Source of the DNA: Alligator mississippiensis
Taxonomy: Eukaryota; Chordata; Crocodylia; Alligatoridae
NCBI RefSeq assembly: GCF_030867095.1
Contig: NC_081824.1
Coordinates: 303,072,956 to 303,136,955, forward strand
Direction of reading: 5' to 3'
DNA: 64,000 bases
A program made the translations under genes and the position numbers. Each line of letters starts with the position of its first letter. Within the stretch, counting starts at the first letter, position 1. A model generated the notes under the pieces. The model saw only the letters and a program-made list of their open reading frames with translations, made no database searches and had not been told where the DNA came from. Below are positions 10,792 to 21,370 of this stretch, one piece after another.

Positions 10792-11616
10792 ACTGTCACT
10801 CCTCTGCCAAGTTGGAGTATTTGTTTCAGTGCCTTTTGGGTCAATTTTCTCTAATTGCAGAGATTCAGGTAAACTCTACCACTCTTTGCCATAGCTCCCC
10901 CTGAAAGAAACTGCTGGGCAAAACTAAGAGCAGTGTAGCTTCTCTTTAAAGACTAAATGTTTTGGCATACTAAGAAATGAACTTGTTGGACTTTGTACAC
11001 TAATGTCATCTATTGATCTCTGCCAAAACAATATGGCATCTTTCCCATAGAATCTCTGAGGGGTCTAGGGTGCCTCCTCCCATTTATGTCCAGATTCCCA
11101 AAGAAGCCAGGCCATATGCAAACAAACTATTTACCATTAAGTAAAAATAAGCAAGAGATTACCATTCAGTAGAAGCTGTGTAGTAACTGTCTGTATGAGC
11201 ATTCTTGCCCTTCAGTGGAAGAAAGGTAAACTGCAGTAGATTAGCCCTCTTTCATTCAGAAAAGAGGTTGAGAAGTCCCTGATAGCATGACTACAATGGA
11301 GCCAATCTGTCAGAAGGATGAGTAAGACGCAAAGGGCTTCAAGGACAATATAGAAATCCTAGGTCTCCAGGCTCTACCTCCAGCCATTCTTAAGGACTCC
11401 ATGGACTTTGGGGCTAAACTCCTGCTTCTTCCACTGGTACTAAAAGGCCTAACAGCCTGTAGGGCCAACATCATCCAACACATAAGATTCCTTAGCTAAC
11501 AGCACACGACTAATGTAGCCAGCATTATTTCCAGCTACCTTTGAGTCTTTAGTCCAAATGACCAGGTGTCCATCTGGAGTTGAAACAAGGGGGGTAGCAA
11601 TGGGCATGAATTCTAA
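10792..11616. other. Non-coding stretch
   Basis: No gene or clear repeat was recognised. Confidence 0.4.
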
Positions 11617-11944
11617 GGCCGCGTTCATATGAGCATGGATGTTTGTTTCCCCAAGGACAAGAAGCAGTGGCACACCTTGTGTCACTACTACTTTTCCCCA
11701 GGGAACATCTGCACACACCCTCTTGTACATGGCAAGTTACCTGGGTGGGGAAGAGGAGGCTGGAGCCAGCACTGTGCTGGCCCCAGAAGCCTTATCCTGT
11801 GGTCCTGGGGGACCTGGGATCGCCCAGGGTCAAAAAACGCCCTTGTGCAGCTACCTTTTAGGGCAGAGAACACCTGAATGTGTGGTGTCACAGATGTGTC
11901 TGTAGCATTACACACCGCATGGCTGCACTCATCTGGACACAGCC
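11617..11944. mobile_element. TIR transposon, GTCCAGAT family
   Basis: The left end GGCCGCGTTCATATGAGCA is mirrored at the right by ACTCATCTGGACACAGCC. The same ends (GGCC.CGTCCAGATGA type) border the elements at 58756-59207 and 62872 onward. The interior is GC-rich and unrelated to any gene. It covers most of the 5' half of a minus-strand ORF (11449-11730), which argues against that ORF being a host exon. Confidence 0.55.
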
Positions 11945-13608
11945 CAAGTGAGGCTCAAACTCATGGTTCCGGAGCCACAGAGAAACCCTGTAATTGCTTT
12001 GTCACCATGCCCCTGTCTTCCACAGAAGTGCACCTCCCTTCAGTTTCAACACACAAAGTATTTGTAATGTCTTACTATTTCCTGAGGATCCTTAGAGGAG
12101 ACAAAAACCTGGCCTATTATGGCTGTGTGACTGTGTTTTTGGACAATTATTTCATGTAGGGGCCAATGCAACAACAATGCTGGAACTTAGGCTCCAGTAT
12201 CTGACTTAAAAAATGACATAGGATATTGTAGTGCTAAAAGCAAAGTTGAGGGATGACGTTTAGTAATTTCTTCACATATTTTACTGAGGCTGCCAATTCC
12301 ATGCCCCCCCTTCCCCCCCCCCCCCCCCCCCCCCCCCAGCCATCTAAATTAAATCTGTCTTGGTCAGAGTCAGGGATAGTTCTAGTTAAAATAATTTAAA
12401 CACCCTTCAGTCCTTTTAAAAGTGCATTTTCTTATTCCTCTTGCCAGGCTTAGAACGTAGTAAGCTTGAGGATACATTGAAAGAACAGCCTCAAGCTAAT
12501 GTAGAACCATGTTTAGGCAAATCACAGAACAGGCAAAGGCAATTTCAGAGAGATAGTAGATTGGATTAAATAGTTTGATAGCACTCTTGCTTGGAATGAT
12601 TTCTCTGCTGCTATGTATAACTGGAGAATTACAAAACAGGTGCAAACTGCCCAGAGCACAGAGTATTACTGATTCACGATAAATGAGAAAAAAACAAACA
12701 AATATCTTCTATTTTGGCTGATGACTCCTACGATGTTTCCTGTCAGGAATAAATGGTTATTTTTGTCAAATGCATCAGTAAAAAAATGAGCACCAAGAGG
12801 AAAAAAGATGTTTCTCTGTTCTGCACTCAAAGGTTTAGACCTGGATGCTAAAGGTATATTGATTGCCCTGTGTCCAAATCTAAAAGAAACATGACATTTG
12901 TAAGTCCCATGTGCAAATGTTGCCTAAGTATCTGACAGTGATATATACAACATCGAGTTGCCATTTCTAAAACTTTTCTACACATGTTGTTTTCTTCTAT
13001 TCTGCCATTAGTCTTGAATTCACATTGCTTTGTGTATAAAATCTTCTGCTTCTAAATATTGTAGACTTTATTGCTGTTGCTCATGTGGCAGGTTGACATG
13101 CATTCATTTCAACACTAGTCTTTACCTGGTGAAAGACTGAATGCAATAACAAAGCAAATGAAGGTACTGACAATAGACAAAATCATCACTGTAGGAGAGC
13201 CTAGGTAGAAATCTCATCTAACCCCTGACGGTTTCACACTTTTATGTCTCTAAACTGTGTAATACTCTAGAGCACCAAGTCCTGAAACTGAGATTTTAGC
13301 AAAGCAATGAAATGTTTAACTTTTGCTAGCTGTAGCTATAGACATGTACATAGAGTTTAGGGCCTATAAGGGTTTTTCATCTTCCAGTAAAATAACTGAG
13401 GAGGGGTGACTGAGGTAGGAGCCCCAGGCACCACCTTTGTGGGGGACACAAAAATAGCTGATGCCGCAACTGACACTGCCTCAAGTGCTACTGCTGACCA
13501 GAGCATGGAGCTGCTCTGTCATCTTCATTCAGCTTTGTGTTTTCTTGTGTGACTTGTGACTAGGATTCAATAATGGCTTCCCCAATACACCTCTTACCAG
13601 GTATCAGT
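11945..13608. other. Non-coding stretch with long poly-C
   Basis: No gene was recognised. It contains C7-TT-C25 at 12304-12337. The rest is unique-looking AT-rich DNA. Confidence 0.45.
12304..12337. repeat. Poly-C homopolymer (7 C, TT, 25 C)
   Basis: The 25-C run at 12313-12337 is uninterrupted in the given sequence. The opposite strand is poly-G with strong quadruplex potential. Exact length may be unreliable for sequencing reasons. Confidence 0.95.
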
Positions 13609-14895
13609 GGGCGCATCTACGCATACATTTAAACATGACTGAATTTACTGTGCATTAAGCTAATGTGCAGTAAGTGATTTTTGACAGGTGACTACACGTG
13701 TAAAGACTTGACACTAAATCTAGTGCCAAGATCCTCCAGCCTTGCCATGTAACCCTTTGGTCACTAGGGAAGCTCCAGCCTCTGGCCACATGGTTGCCAG
13801 CACTTGGCAGCCATATTGAAGCCAGAGCCAACTGCCAGCACTTGGCAGCCGTCTTGGAAACACAGCACTGCCCCCTGGTCCCTGGCTAGCCCCTTCCCTG
13901 CCCAGAAGTCACATGCACACTGCAGGGGCAGCATGTGGCAGCTCCTTTCTTGCCTACCCTGACTCCCCATGCTATGGCTGCTCCAGCCCCTGCCCATGCC
14001 AATATGGGTGTTTGAGTGCCTGCTATGCACAAACTCCCTCTGAACCTCTGCATCCGCCCAGAGGGCCACAGGGTCATCTCCTGGCTCCAGTTGGGGCCCT
14101 GTGTGGAAGGCTCGGGCATACACACATGGGTGGAGCCAGCCCTCAACGGGGAGCACAGTGAGGACATAGTGGTGCATCCCACACCGGCTCACAGCTCTCC
14201 CTATATGGCTGGCCCTGGGCAGCACTCAGGAGCACTCAGCAAAGGGGCACTTCCAGGGACTGGGAGCCATACGACAGAGGCAAATGGGCCATAGCACCTG
14301 CACGCACAGGAAACACTGCTGGGAGTGAACAGCAGCAGGGAGGAGGTGCTGGTCCTGCTGCCAAAGACTGCCAGGAAGCAGACCTAGGAAGGATTCAGGG
14401 GTAGGCAGGAGTGCAGCAGGCTGCAGCCCTTTACAACACTCACCTGTGGCCAAGCAGTAGCTCTGGCTAGGGGACAAGACTGGGAGAAGCAGCCTGTGTC
14501 CTGTCCAGGAGAGCATATGGGGCCTGCAGTATTCCAAGGTCCTGGTGTGTGTACCTCAGGGCACAAACTGGCTACCTGCTCTTATAGCCTGCAGCTAGGG
14601 GCTTCCACAGAGTAGCCCAGCCCTGGGTCAGGAGAGGTGCCCAGCCAGGAGTCCTTGGTGGCCCCCCAGTGGCTGGGCAGACGTGGCACTAAAGTTAGTG
14701 CCAAGTGGCATCTACACATGTGTTACTGTGTTTTAACTAATTGTGCCAAATTTGATATCTGCATTTGCAGGTATCAAATTTAGTTGCAAATAACCATTTT
14801 TACTGTGCAGTAAGGGCACACACGTGTAGATGCATGCCCATACTGAACAGTTAATTAGGCTAATGCACATTAACATGTCTTGTGTATACATGCCC
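13609..14895. mobile_element. Long TIR transposon with GC-rich interior
   Basis: The left end GGGCGCATCTACGCATAC is mirrored at the right by GTGTATACATGCCC; flanks are AGT and ATT. Sub-terminal parts carry TGTGCATTAAGCTAATGTGC and AACCATTTTTACTGTGCAGT, as in the related elements. The interior, 13730-14690, is GC-rich and has a second inner pair of ends (GGCATCTACACATGTG at 14709; CACGTGTAGATGCATGCCC at 14822), suggesting one element inserted in another. The 153-codon minus-strand ORF here (13764-14225) is a compositional artefact. Confidence 0.6.
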
Positions 14896-15738
14896 ATTTT
14901 GGACCCAAATTAACCCTCAGTCCACCTAAGCCTGATGGTATCACAGGTTTATACCTAGAGCATGAAGTCCTGAAACTGAGATTATAGGAAAGTCTTATCC
15001 AGATCAGTGGCTTCCAAACTGTGAGTGCATCTACATGAGATGTTATACTGCACAGTAGAGTTAATTACTGCACAGTAAGCATTTGCATCTACATGTGCAG
15101 ATACTTACTGTGCAGTAATTGGCTCAAATCATGAGTAAATTTTCTGCTTGCAAATGCAAGTAGCAAATTTACTCGATGTTAGTAACTGTGCAGTAGCACA
15201 CATGTAGAATGCTGACTGAGAGCAAATGTACTCCTAGTCAGCTGGGCAGCAGGGGACAGGAGATTGCTCTCTGCCCCCAGGAGCTGCCTGCTGCTAGGGA
15301 GTGGGGACAATATGCCCCTGTTCTGGCAGCAAGGAGCTCCCAGTCCCTGCACCATGATCATGGGGCTGGTGGCTGGGAGATCCTTATCTCCCTGCAACAG
15401 CTCTGTGGTTATGGAGCTAAGCAGTCATGGGGTCGGTGCTGGAAGATCATGGAGTGGGGGCTGGGAGCCCCCTGCTGGCAGAGACTTGGGAGCCTGTTCC
15501 CTACCCAGCTGTCTAATCACAGAGCTGGGCAGGGAACAGGCTTTCTAGTGTGTTCCCTGCCCGGCTCCATGATAGCAGAGCTGGGCAGGTAACAGGCTCT
15601 CCAGCTCCCACCCCATGATCATGGAGTGGGGGTTGGGAACTGTCTTAGAATCATAGAATAGAAGGACCAGAAGGGACCTGTAAGATCATCAAGTCTGGTC
15701 CGCTGCCATGGGCAGGAGATAATTAGACTGAAATGAGC

Positions 15739-16593
15739 TCAATGAGTGTTGTCCAGCCTCCTCTTGAACACTTCCAGGGATGGCAACTGCACCACCTCTG
15801 CTGGGAGTGTGTTCCAGATTCTACATACCCTTACGGAAAATAAGTTTTTCCTTATGTCCAGCCTAAATTTCTCCAGAACTAGCTTGTGCCCATTGGTCCT
15901 TGTCCTCCCAAGGGGTGCTTTTCTGAAGAGTTGCTCGCCTAGATCTTGGTGATCACTTCTGACATACTTGTAGGTGGCTATCAAGTCACTTCTTAGTTTT
16001 CTCTTACTCAGACTGAACAAACAGTCCCAGAGTCTTTTCTCATAGGAGAGAGTCCTCTAGGTCCCTAATCATATGGGTGGCCATTATTTGTACCCACTCA
16101 AGCTTATCCACATCCTTCTTGAAGTGCGGTGCCCAAAACTGAACACAGTACTCCAGTTGTGGCCTCACCAACGCTGAATAGAGAGGGAGGAGCACCTCTC
16201 TGGATCTATTGGCAACATCTTGGCTGATACATGCCAGAGTTCTATTTGCCTTGCTGGCAACTTCATTGCACTGTTGGCTCATATTCATCTGATGGTCAAT
16301 TGTCACCCCTAGGTCCCTTTCAGATGCAGTGTCAGCTGGTGGATCACCACCCATTGTATAGTTGTGGTGAAGGTTCTTCCTATCCAGATGAAGGACCTGG
16401 CACTTCTTCCTATTGAACACCATCTAATTGCATTCAGCCCATAGGACCAGTCTGTCAAGGATATCCTGGATCCTTACCCTGTTTTCAGATGTGCCTGCAT
16501 TTCCTCAGAGCTTGGTGTCATCTGCAAATTTAATCACTGCAGTTTCCACTCCCTCATCCAAGTCATTGATAAAGATGTTAAAGAGCACGGGCC
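15739..16593 (-). pseudogene. CR1 ORF2, reverse transcriptase C-terminal part (broken)
   Basis: Three frames in series (16505-16593, 16040-16423, 15739-16020) encode the end of the CR1 reverse transcriptase. The catalytic FADD box is intact at 16517-16528 (KFADDTKL). Downstream are ERDLGVTIDHQMNMS, LYSALVRPQLEYCVQFWAP and FRLDIRKNLFSVRV, the conserved CR1 thumb and C-terminal region. A stop directly after TKL and later frame changes inactivate it. The N-terminal half continues beyond the nested insert at 18511. Confidence 0.9.
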
Positions 16594-16684
16594 CAAACGA
16601 ATCACCAAAGACGAATATACCAAAGACGAATATACTTCCTCTGCTCATGCTTGTAGGAAGGCAGTTAGACGGGCCAAAGCTACC

Positions 16685-17044
16685 ATGGAGCTGAGGATGG
16701 CAACCCAAGTAAAAGACAACAAGAAATTGTTTTTTAGATATATAGGGAGTAAAAGGAAGGCCCAGGGAGGAATAGGACCCCTGCTAAATGGGCAGAAACA
16801 ATTGGTGACGGACAGGGGGGACAAGGCTGAACTCCTCAACGAGTTCTTTGCCTCAGTGTTCCTAAGTGAGGGGCACGACAAGTCTCTCACTGGGGTTGTA
16901 GAGAGGCAGCAGCAAAGCACCAGACTTCCATGCGTAGACCCTGAAATGGTGCAGAGTCATTTGGAAGAACTGGATGCCTTTAAGTCGGCAGGCCTGGATG
17001 AGCTCCATCCAAGGGTGCTGAAGGCACTGGCCGAGAATATTTGA
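16685..17044 (+). pseudogene. CR1 ORF2 linker and start of reverse transcriptase
   Basis: The frame includes [31 protein letters not shown] and DAFKSAGLDELHPRVLKAL, the segment that precedes the CR1 reverse transcriptase fingers. It stops right after LAENI. The next base triplets in another frame read FESSWRMGQVPEDW, so a small deletion has removed several codons and shifted the frame. Confidence 0.88.
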
Positions 17045-17057
17045 AAGCTCGTGGCGC

Positions 17058-18413
17058 ATGGGCCAAGTCCCAGAGGACTGGAAAAGGGCCAACGTGGTCC
17101 CCATTTTCAAAAAGGGGAGGAAGGAGGACCCGGGCAACTATAGACCTGTCAGTCTCACCTCCATCCTTGGCAAAGTCTTTGAAAAAATTATCAAGGCTCA
17201 CATTCGTGAGAGCCCGGCAGGACAAATTATGCTGAGGGGAAACCAGCATGGGTTCGTGGCAGGCAGATCGTGCCTGACCAATCTAGTTTCTTTTTATGAC
17301 CAGGTTACGAAACGCCTGGACACAGGAGGAGGGGTGGATGTCGTATACTTAGACTTCAGGAAGGCCTTTGATACGGTATCCCACCCCATACTGGTGAACA
17401 AGTTAAGAGGCTGTGACTTGGATGACTACACAGTCCGCTGGGTGGTGAATTGGCTGGAGGGTCGCACCCAGAGAGTCGTGGTGGATGGGTCGGTTTCAAC
17501 CTGGAAGGGTGTGGGCAGTGCGGTCCCGCAGGGCTTGGTCCTTGGACCGATACTCTTTAATGTCTTCATCAGTGACTTGGACGTGGGAGTGAAATGTACT
17601 CTGTCCAAGTTTGCAGATGACACAAAGCTATGGGGAGATGTGGACACGCCGGAGGGCAGGGAACAGCTGCAAGCAGACCTGGACAAGTTGGACAAGTGGG
17701 CAGAAAACAACAGAATGCAGTTCAACAAGGAGAAATGCAAAGTGCTGCACCTAGGGAGGAAGAATGTCCAGCACACCTACAGCCTAGGGAATGACCTGCT
17801 GGGTGGCACAGAAGTGGAAAGGGATCTTGGAGTCCTAGTGGACTCCAAGATGAACATGAGTCGGCAGTGTGACGAAGCCATCAAAAAAGCCAATGGTACG
17901 TTATCGTGCATCAGCAGATGCATGACGAATAGGTCCAAGGAGGTGATACTTCCCCTCTATCGGGCACTGGTCAGACCGCAGTTGGAGTACTGTGTGCAAT
18001 TCTGGGCGCCGCAATTCAAGAGGGATGCGGATAACCTGGAGAGAGTCCAGAGAAGGGCCACTCGTATGGTTAAGGGCCTACAGACCAAGCCCTACGAGGA
18101 GAGACTAGAGAAACTGGATCTTTTCAGCCTCCGCAAGAGAAGGTTGAGAGGCGACCTTGTGGCTGCCTATAAGTTCATCACAGGGGCACAGAAGGGAATT
18201 GGTGAGTATTTATTCACCAAGGCGCCCCCGGGGGTTACAAGAAATAATGGCCACAATCTAGCAGAGAGCAGATTTAGATTGGACATTAGGAAGAACTTCT
18301 TCACAGTTCGAGTGGCCAGGGTCTGGAACGGGCTGCCAAGGGAGGTGGTGCTCTCCCCTACCCTGGGGGTCTTCAAGAGGAGGTTAGTTGAGCATCTAGC
18401 TGGGGTCATCTAG
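17058..18413 (+). pseudogene. CR1 ORF2 reverse transcriptase, 451 uninterrupted codons
   Basis: The protein would copy CR1 RNA into DNA at a nicked target. Visible in order: ANVVPIFKKG (11-20), NYRPVSLTSILGKVFEKII (27-45), motif A YLDFRKAFDTV (97-107) with its catalytic Asp, AVPQGLVLGPILFNVF (155-170), motif C FADD (185-188) intact, ERDLGVLVDSKMNM, YRALVRPQLEYCVQFWAP, and a C-terminal FRLDIRKNFFTVRVARVWN. It ends at the usual CR1 stop near the 3' UTR. The first ATG is internal; the true frame begins upstream and is frameshifted, and the endonuclease is missing, so the copy cannot be autonomous. Confidence 0.92.
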
Positions 18414-18484
18414 ACCCAGCACTCTTTCCTGCTTATGCAGGGGGTCGGACTCGATGATCTATTGAGGTCCCTTCCGACCCTAAC

Positions 18485-18510
18485 ATCTATGAATCTATGA
18501 ATCTATGAAT
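18485..18510 (+). repeat. CR1 3' tail, (TCTATGAA)3
   Basis: The 8-bp tail repeats mark the exact 3' end of the nested element and lie directly against the CAAAC target duplication. Confidence 0.9.
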
Positions 18511-19641
18511 CAAACACTGATCCTTGGGTGACACCACTGGAGACAGCCCTCCAGGATGAGGCCATCCCATTGATTACACTCTTTGGGATCAGCCTCTGAG
18601 CCAATTGCCAACCCACCTCACTGAAGACTGGTTTAGGCCAGTACCCTCCAACTTAATTGAAAGAATCTCATGGGAAACAGTATCAAAGGCCTTGCTGAAG
18701 TCTCGGTAGATGAAGTCTACCTCATGTCCCATGTCCAGTTGGTTAGTTACCTAGTCATAAAAGGACACCAGATTTGTTAGGCATGACTTCCCCTCAACAA
18801 AGCTGTGCTGGTTGCTCCTTAATACCTCACCAGTTATGAGCTTGTTGTTGATGGCCTCCTTGCTGATTTTTTCAAAGATTTTTTCCAGGACCAAAGTCAG
18901 ATCAACTGGTCTATAGTTTGCAGGGTCATCCCTCTTCTCTTTCTTAAAGATGGGTACCACTTTAGACTTCTTCCAGCTGTTCAGGACCACTCCTGAGTTA
19001 CACGACTCTTCAAACAGCTTTGCCAGAGGCATTGCTATGAGCTCAGCCAGTTCTTTCAGGACTCTCAGATGCAGGTCATCTGACCCAGCAGACTTGAAAA
19101 CGTTCACATGTTCTAAGAGTACCCTCACCTGTTCAGGACTGATTTCATGTGAATTGTTGTCTTCCCCATATTCTCTGGGCCTCTGGACAGGTGACGAGTT
19201 CCTGTCTGATTTCAAGCATACTGATGTGAAGTAAGTATTTAGGAGCTCTGCCTTTTCGTGGGGCTCAACTGTGGGCTGCCCCCCTCTCCCCCCATAGTCA
19301 GTAGAGGTCCCAAGCGGAGCTTGATTCTTTCTTGCTCCCTATGTAAATAACTTTTTGTTGTCTTCTATTTTGGTGGACAGCTTGATTTCCATGCATGCCT
19401 TGACTTTCCATATCTTATACCTGCAGACCCTAGCCATATGAGTATACTTCTTTCTGGATGCTGAACCATTTTTCCATTCTTTGTACACTTCTTTTTTCTT
19501 TTTTAGAAGCTCCCTAATGTCCCTGTTGAGCCATGTAGGTCTCTTGGCCCCTTTCCTTCTTTTTGACTGCGTGGGGATGGCCTCTTTTTGAGCAGTTAGA
19601 ATTGCCTCCTTAAGGAAGCACCACTGTTCCTGAACTCCCAA
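18511..19641 (-). pseudogene. CR1 ORF2, reverse transcriptase N-terminal half and linker (broken)
   Basis: Minus-strand frames carry the linker (GAKRPTWLNRDIRELLKKKK, DNKKLF; 19339-19641), then FKSAGSDDLHLRVLKELAEL, VVPIFKKEKRDDPANYRPV and NQHSFVEGKSCLTNLVSFYD (18751-19215). After a damaged stretch come SSGVTQGSVF next to the insertion point. Stops and shifts separate the blocks. Confidence 0.88.
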
Positions 19642-19752
19642 ATTGTCCAGTCACTGGTTGTGAAGGGCCTTTCTAACTAGACTCCTGAGTTTACCAAAGT
19701 CTGCCCTTCTGAAGTCTATGACTTCTGTTCTGCTGACAGAATTCCCAGCCTT

Positions 19753-20551
19753 TCAGTGGATAGGGAATCTAATCAGATTGTAATCACTGTTGCCCAGAAT
19801 ACCTCCAATCTTCAGGTCACCTTCCATGTCTTCCCCTTTGGTCAGCACTAAGTCCAGAGTGCTTTTACCCCTAGTCAGTCCCTCCACAGCCTGTGTCAAG
19901 AACAGGTCGTTGATAGCTACCAAGAAGTTGATTGACCTGCTGGAGCTGGCTGAATGGTCTTCCCAACAGATGTCAGGGTAGTTGAAGTCACCCATGACAA
20001 TCAAGTTTTCAGTGCTGGCTGCCTCAGTCAGTTCCGCGGAGAATGCCTGGTCACTCTCCTCTTCTTGGTAGGGAAGTCTATAGTAGATACCCACCATCAG
20101 GTCCCCTTCTCCTGAGCCCCCCTTGTATCTTGACCCAGAGGCTCTCAAGGGACCTCCCTGTGCAATCAGTTGTGACCTGCAGGGAGGGGTATCACTCTTT
20201 CACATAGAGAGCCACCCCTTCTCTCTTCTTCCCAACCCAACCCTTCCTATAGAGCCTATAACCCTCAATATTCACTGCCCAGTCATATGTATTATCCCAC
20301 CAGGTCTCCATCAATCCAATAAGGTCAAATTTCTCGTCTGCCAGAAGGAGTGCCAGTTCATCCTGTTTATTGCCCATGCTTCTGGTATTCCCATAGAGAC
20401 ACCTGAGTTCACTCTTAGTTGTCTCAGGTTTTCTTTCACTCTGCAAGTGTCTCAGGGTGTTGGTACTCATCTGGATGTCCCCTACATGAATACCTTCCCC
20501 ATAGTCATCTTGGCCAGAGGGTTTATGTCTAGCAGTGGAATCCACCCTCAC
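19753..20551 (-). pseudogene. CR1 ORF2 endonuclease (APE type), inactivated
   Basis: Two frames (20192-20551 and 19753-20148) encode the endonuclease that nicks target DNA for CR1. Visible are GNTRSMGNKQDELALLL, FDLIGLMETWWD with the conserved Glu, YRKGWVGKKREGVALYVKE, VMGDFNYPDICW, and GNSDYNLIRF. The last should be a Ser-Asp-His motif; here His has become Tyr, so the catalytic His is lost as well as the frame. Confidence 0.88.
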
Positions 20552-20566
20552 TACCCCCAGACATGC

Positions 20567-21370
20567 CTAGTTTAAAGCCTTCCTCAGCAAGTCAGTGATT
20601 CTCATAGAGAAGAGCTTCTTCCCTCTGCCTGTGAGGTGGATATCATCTCTTGCATGCAGACCAGTGCCATTGAACTTCAAACCAAGGTTGAGGAATCCAA
20701 AGTCAACACAGTGACCCTTCTTCAAAGCCCTTGGTTGACTTCCTCGATGCATTCTTCCCTCTGACGACCATGGCCTTTAACTGGGAGGATTGAGGAGAAG
20801 ACCACTTGTGCTCCTAGTTCCTTGAGCTTCACCCTTATGGTCCTGTAGTCTCTCATGATTCTCCTGGGGTTGTTTCTCACTGTGCCGTTGGTGCCTACAT
20901 GGACAAAGAACATGGGGTAGTAGTTCATAAGGTGGACCAGCTTTGGGATCCTTGCCATTACATCTCAGATCCTGGCTCCTGGAAGGCAACAGATCCCTTG
21001 AGCAAAGGGATGTGGACAACAGATGGTACCTTCTGCTCCCCAGAGCAGGGAGACTTCCACAACAATCACCCTTTGTTGCTTCTTTGATGGGGGTGGCTGT
21101 TCCTGTCCTGTCATTGGTGTGGAGGATGTGAATGCCTCATCTGTCAATGGCATGAGGGTTGCTATCGGTGGAGCAACTGATGCACGTCATGGCTTTGGGC
21201 CTCAAGTGACCAATTTCCACTCTGCATCGGTATGGGCATCTTGCTGAAGCTCACTTTTCTGCCTGGTCTCTGTGGCATTCTTCTCCAGGTGCAGGGCCTG
21301 GCAGTAAGCATCAATATCCTCTTCATGTTCCCTGATGGTTTGCAGTCTGCTCACCTCCTCCTGGAGCTCC
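20567..21370 (-). pseudogene. CR1 ORF1: coiled coil plus SGNH esterase (degraded)
   Basis: CR1 ORF1 proteins carry an esterase domain of the SGNH type. Reading on the minus strand: a coiled-coil-like helix ELQEEVSRLQTIREHEEDID (about 21300-21370), then VIVVEVSLLWGAEGTIC near 21050 where GDS has become EVS so the oxyanion-hole Gly is lost, then GARIRDVMARIPKLV, FFVHVGTNG with the block III Asn (about 20887), and ARDDIHLTGRGKKLF with the Asp-x-x-His pair (about 20636-20647). Frame changes lie between the blocks. The retained spacing makes the domain call firm. Confidence 0.82.

Larger units (their letters stand above)
16599..18510 (+). mobile_element. 5'-truncated CR1 inserted in the minus-strand CR1 (fourth layer)
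   Basis: It is bounded by CAAAC on both sides (16594-16598 and 18511-18515). Removing it rejoins the older CR1 protein from FNIFINDLD to SSGVTQGSVF. It starts in the linker before the reverse transcriptase and ends with three TCTATGAA units, the normal CR1 tail. A 15-bp unit (ACCAAAGACGAATAT) is present twice at the 5' junction (about 16603-16632). The low decay indicates a younger insertion. Confidence 0.9.

Noticed and set aside
11449..11730. 93-codon minus-strand ORF with protein-like composition, considered as a host exon
   Set aside because: Its first part lies inside the TIR element at 11617-11944, there are no splice borders, and no family was recognised.
13764..14225. 153-codon minus ORF
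   Set aside because: GC-rich interior of a TIR element, with overlapping open frames on both strands.
17058..18413. 451-codon reverse transcriptase as a domesticated host gene
   Set aside because: It lies in a 5'-truncated CR1 with normal 3' UTR and tail, a frameshift directly upstream and no sign of a host promoter or exon structure.
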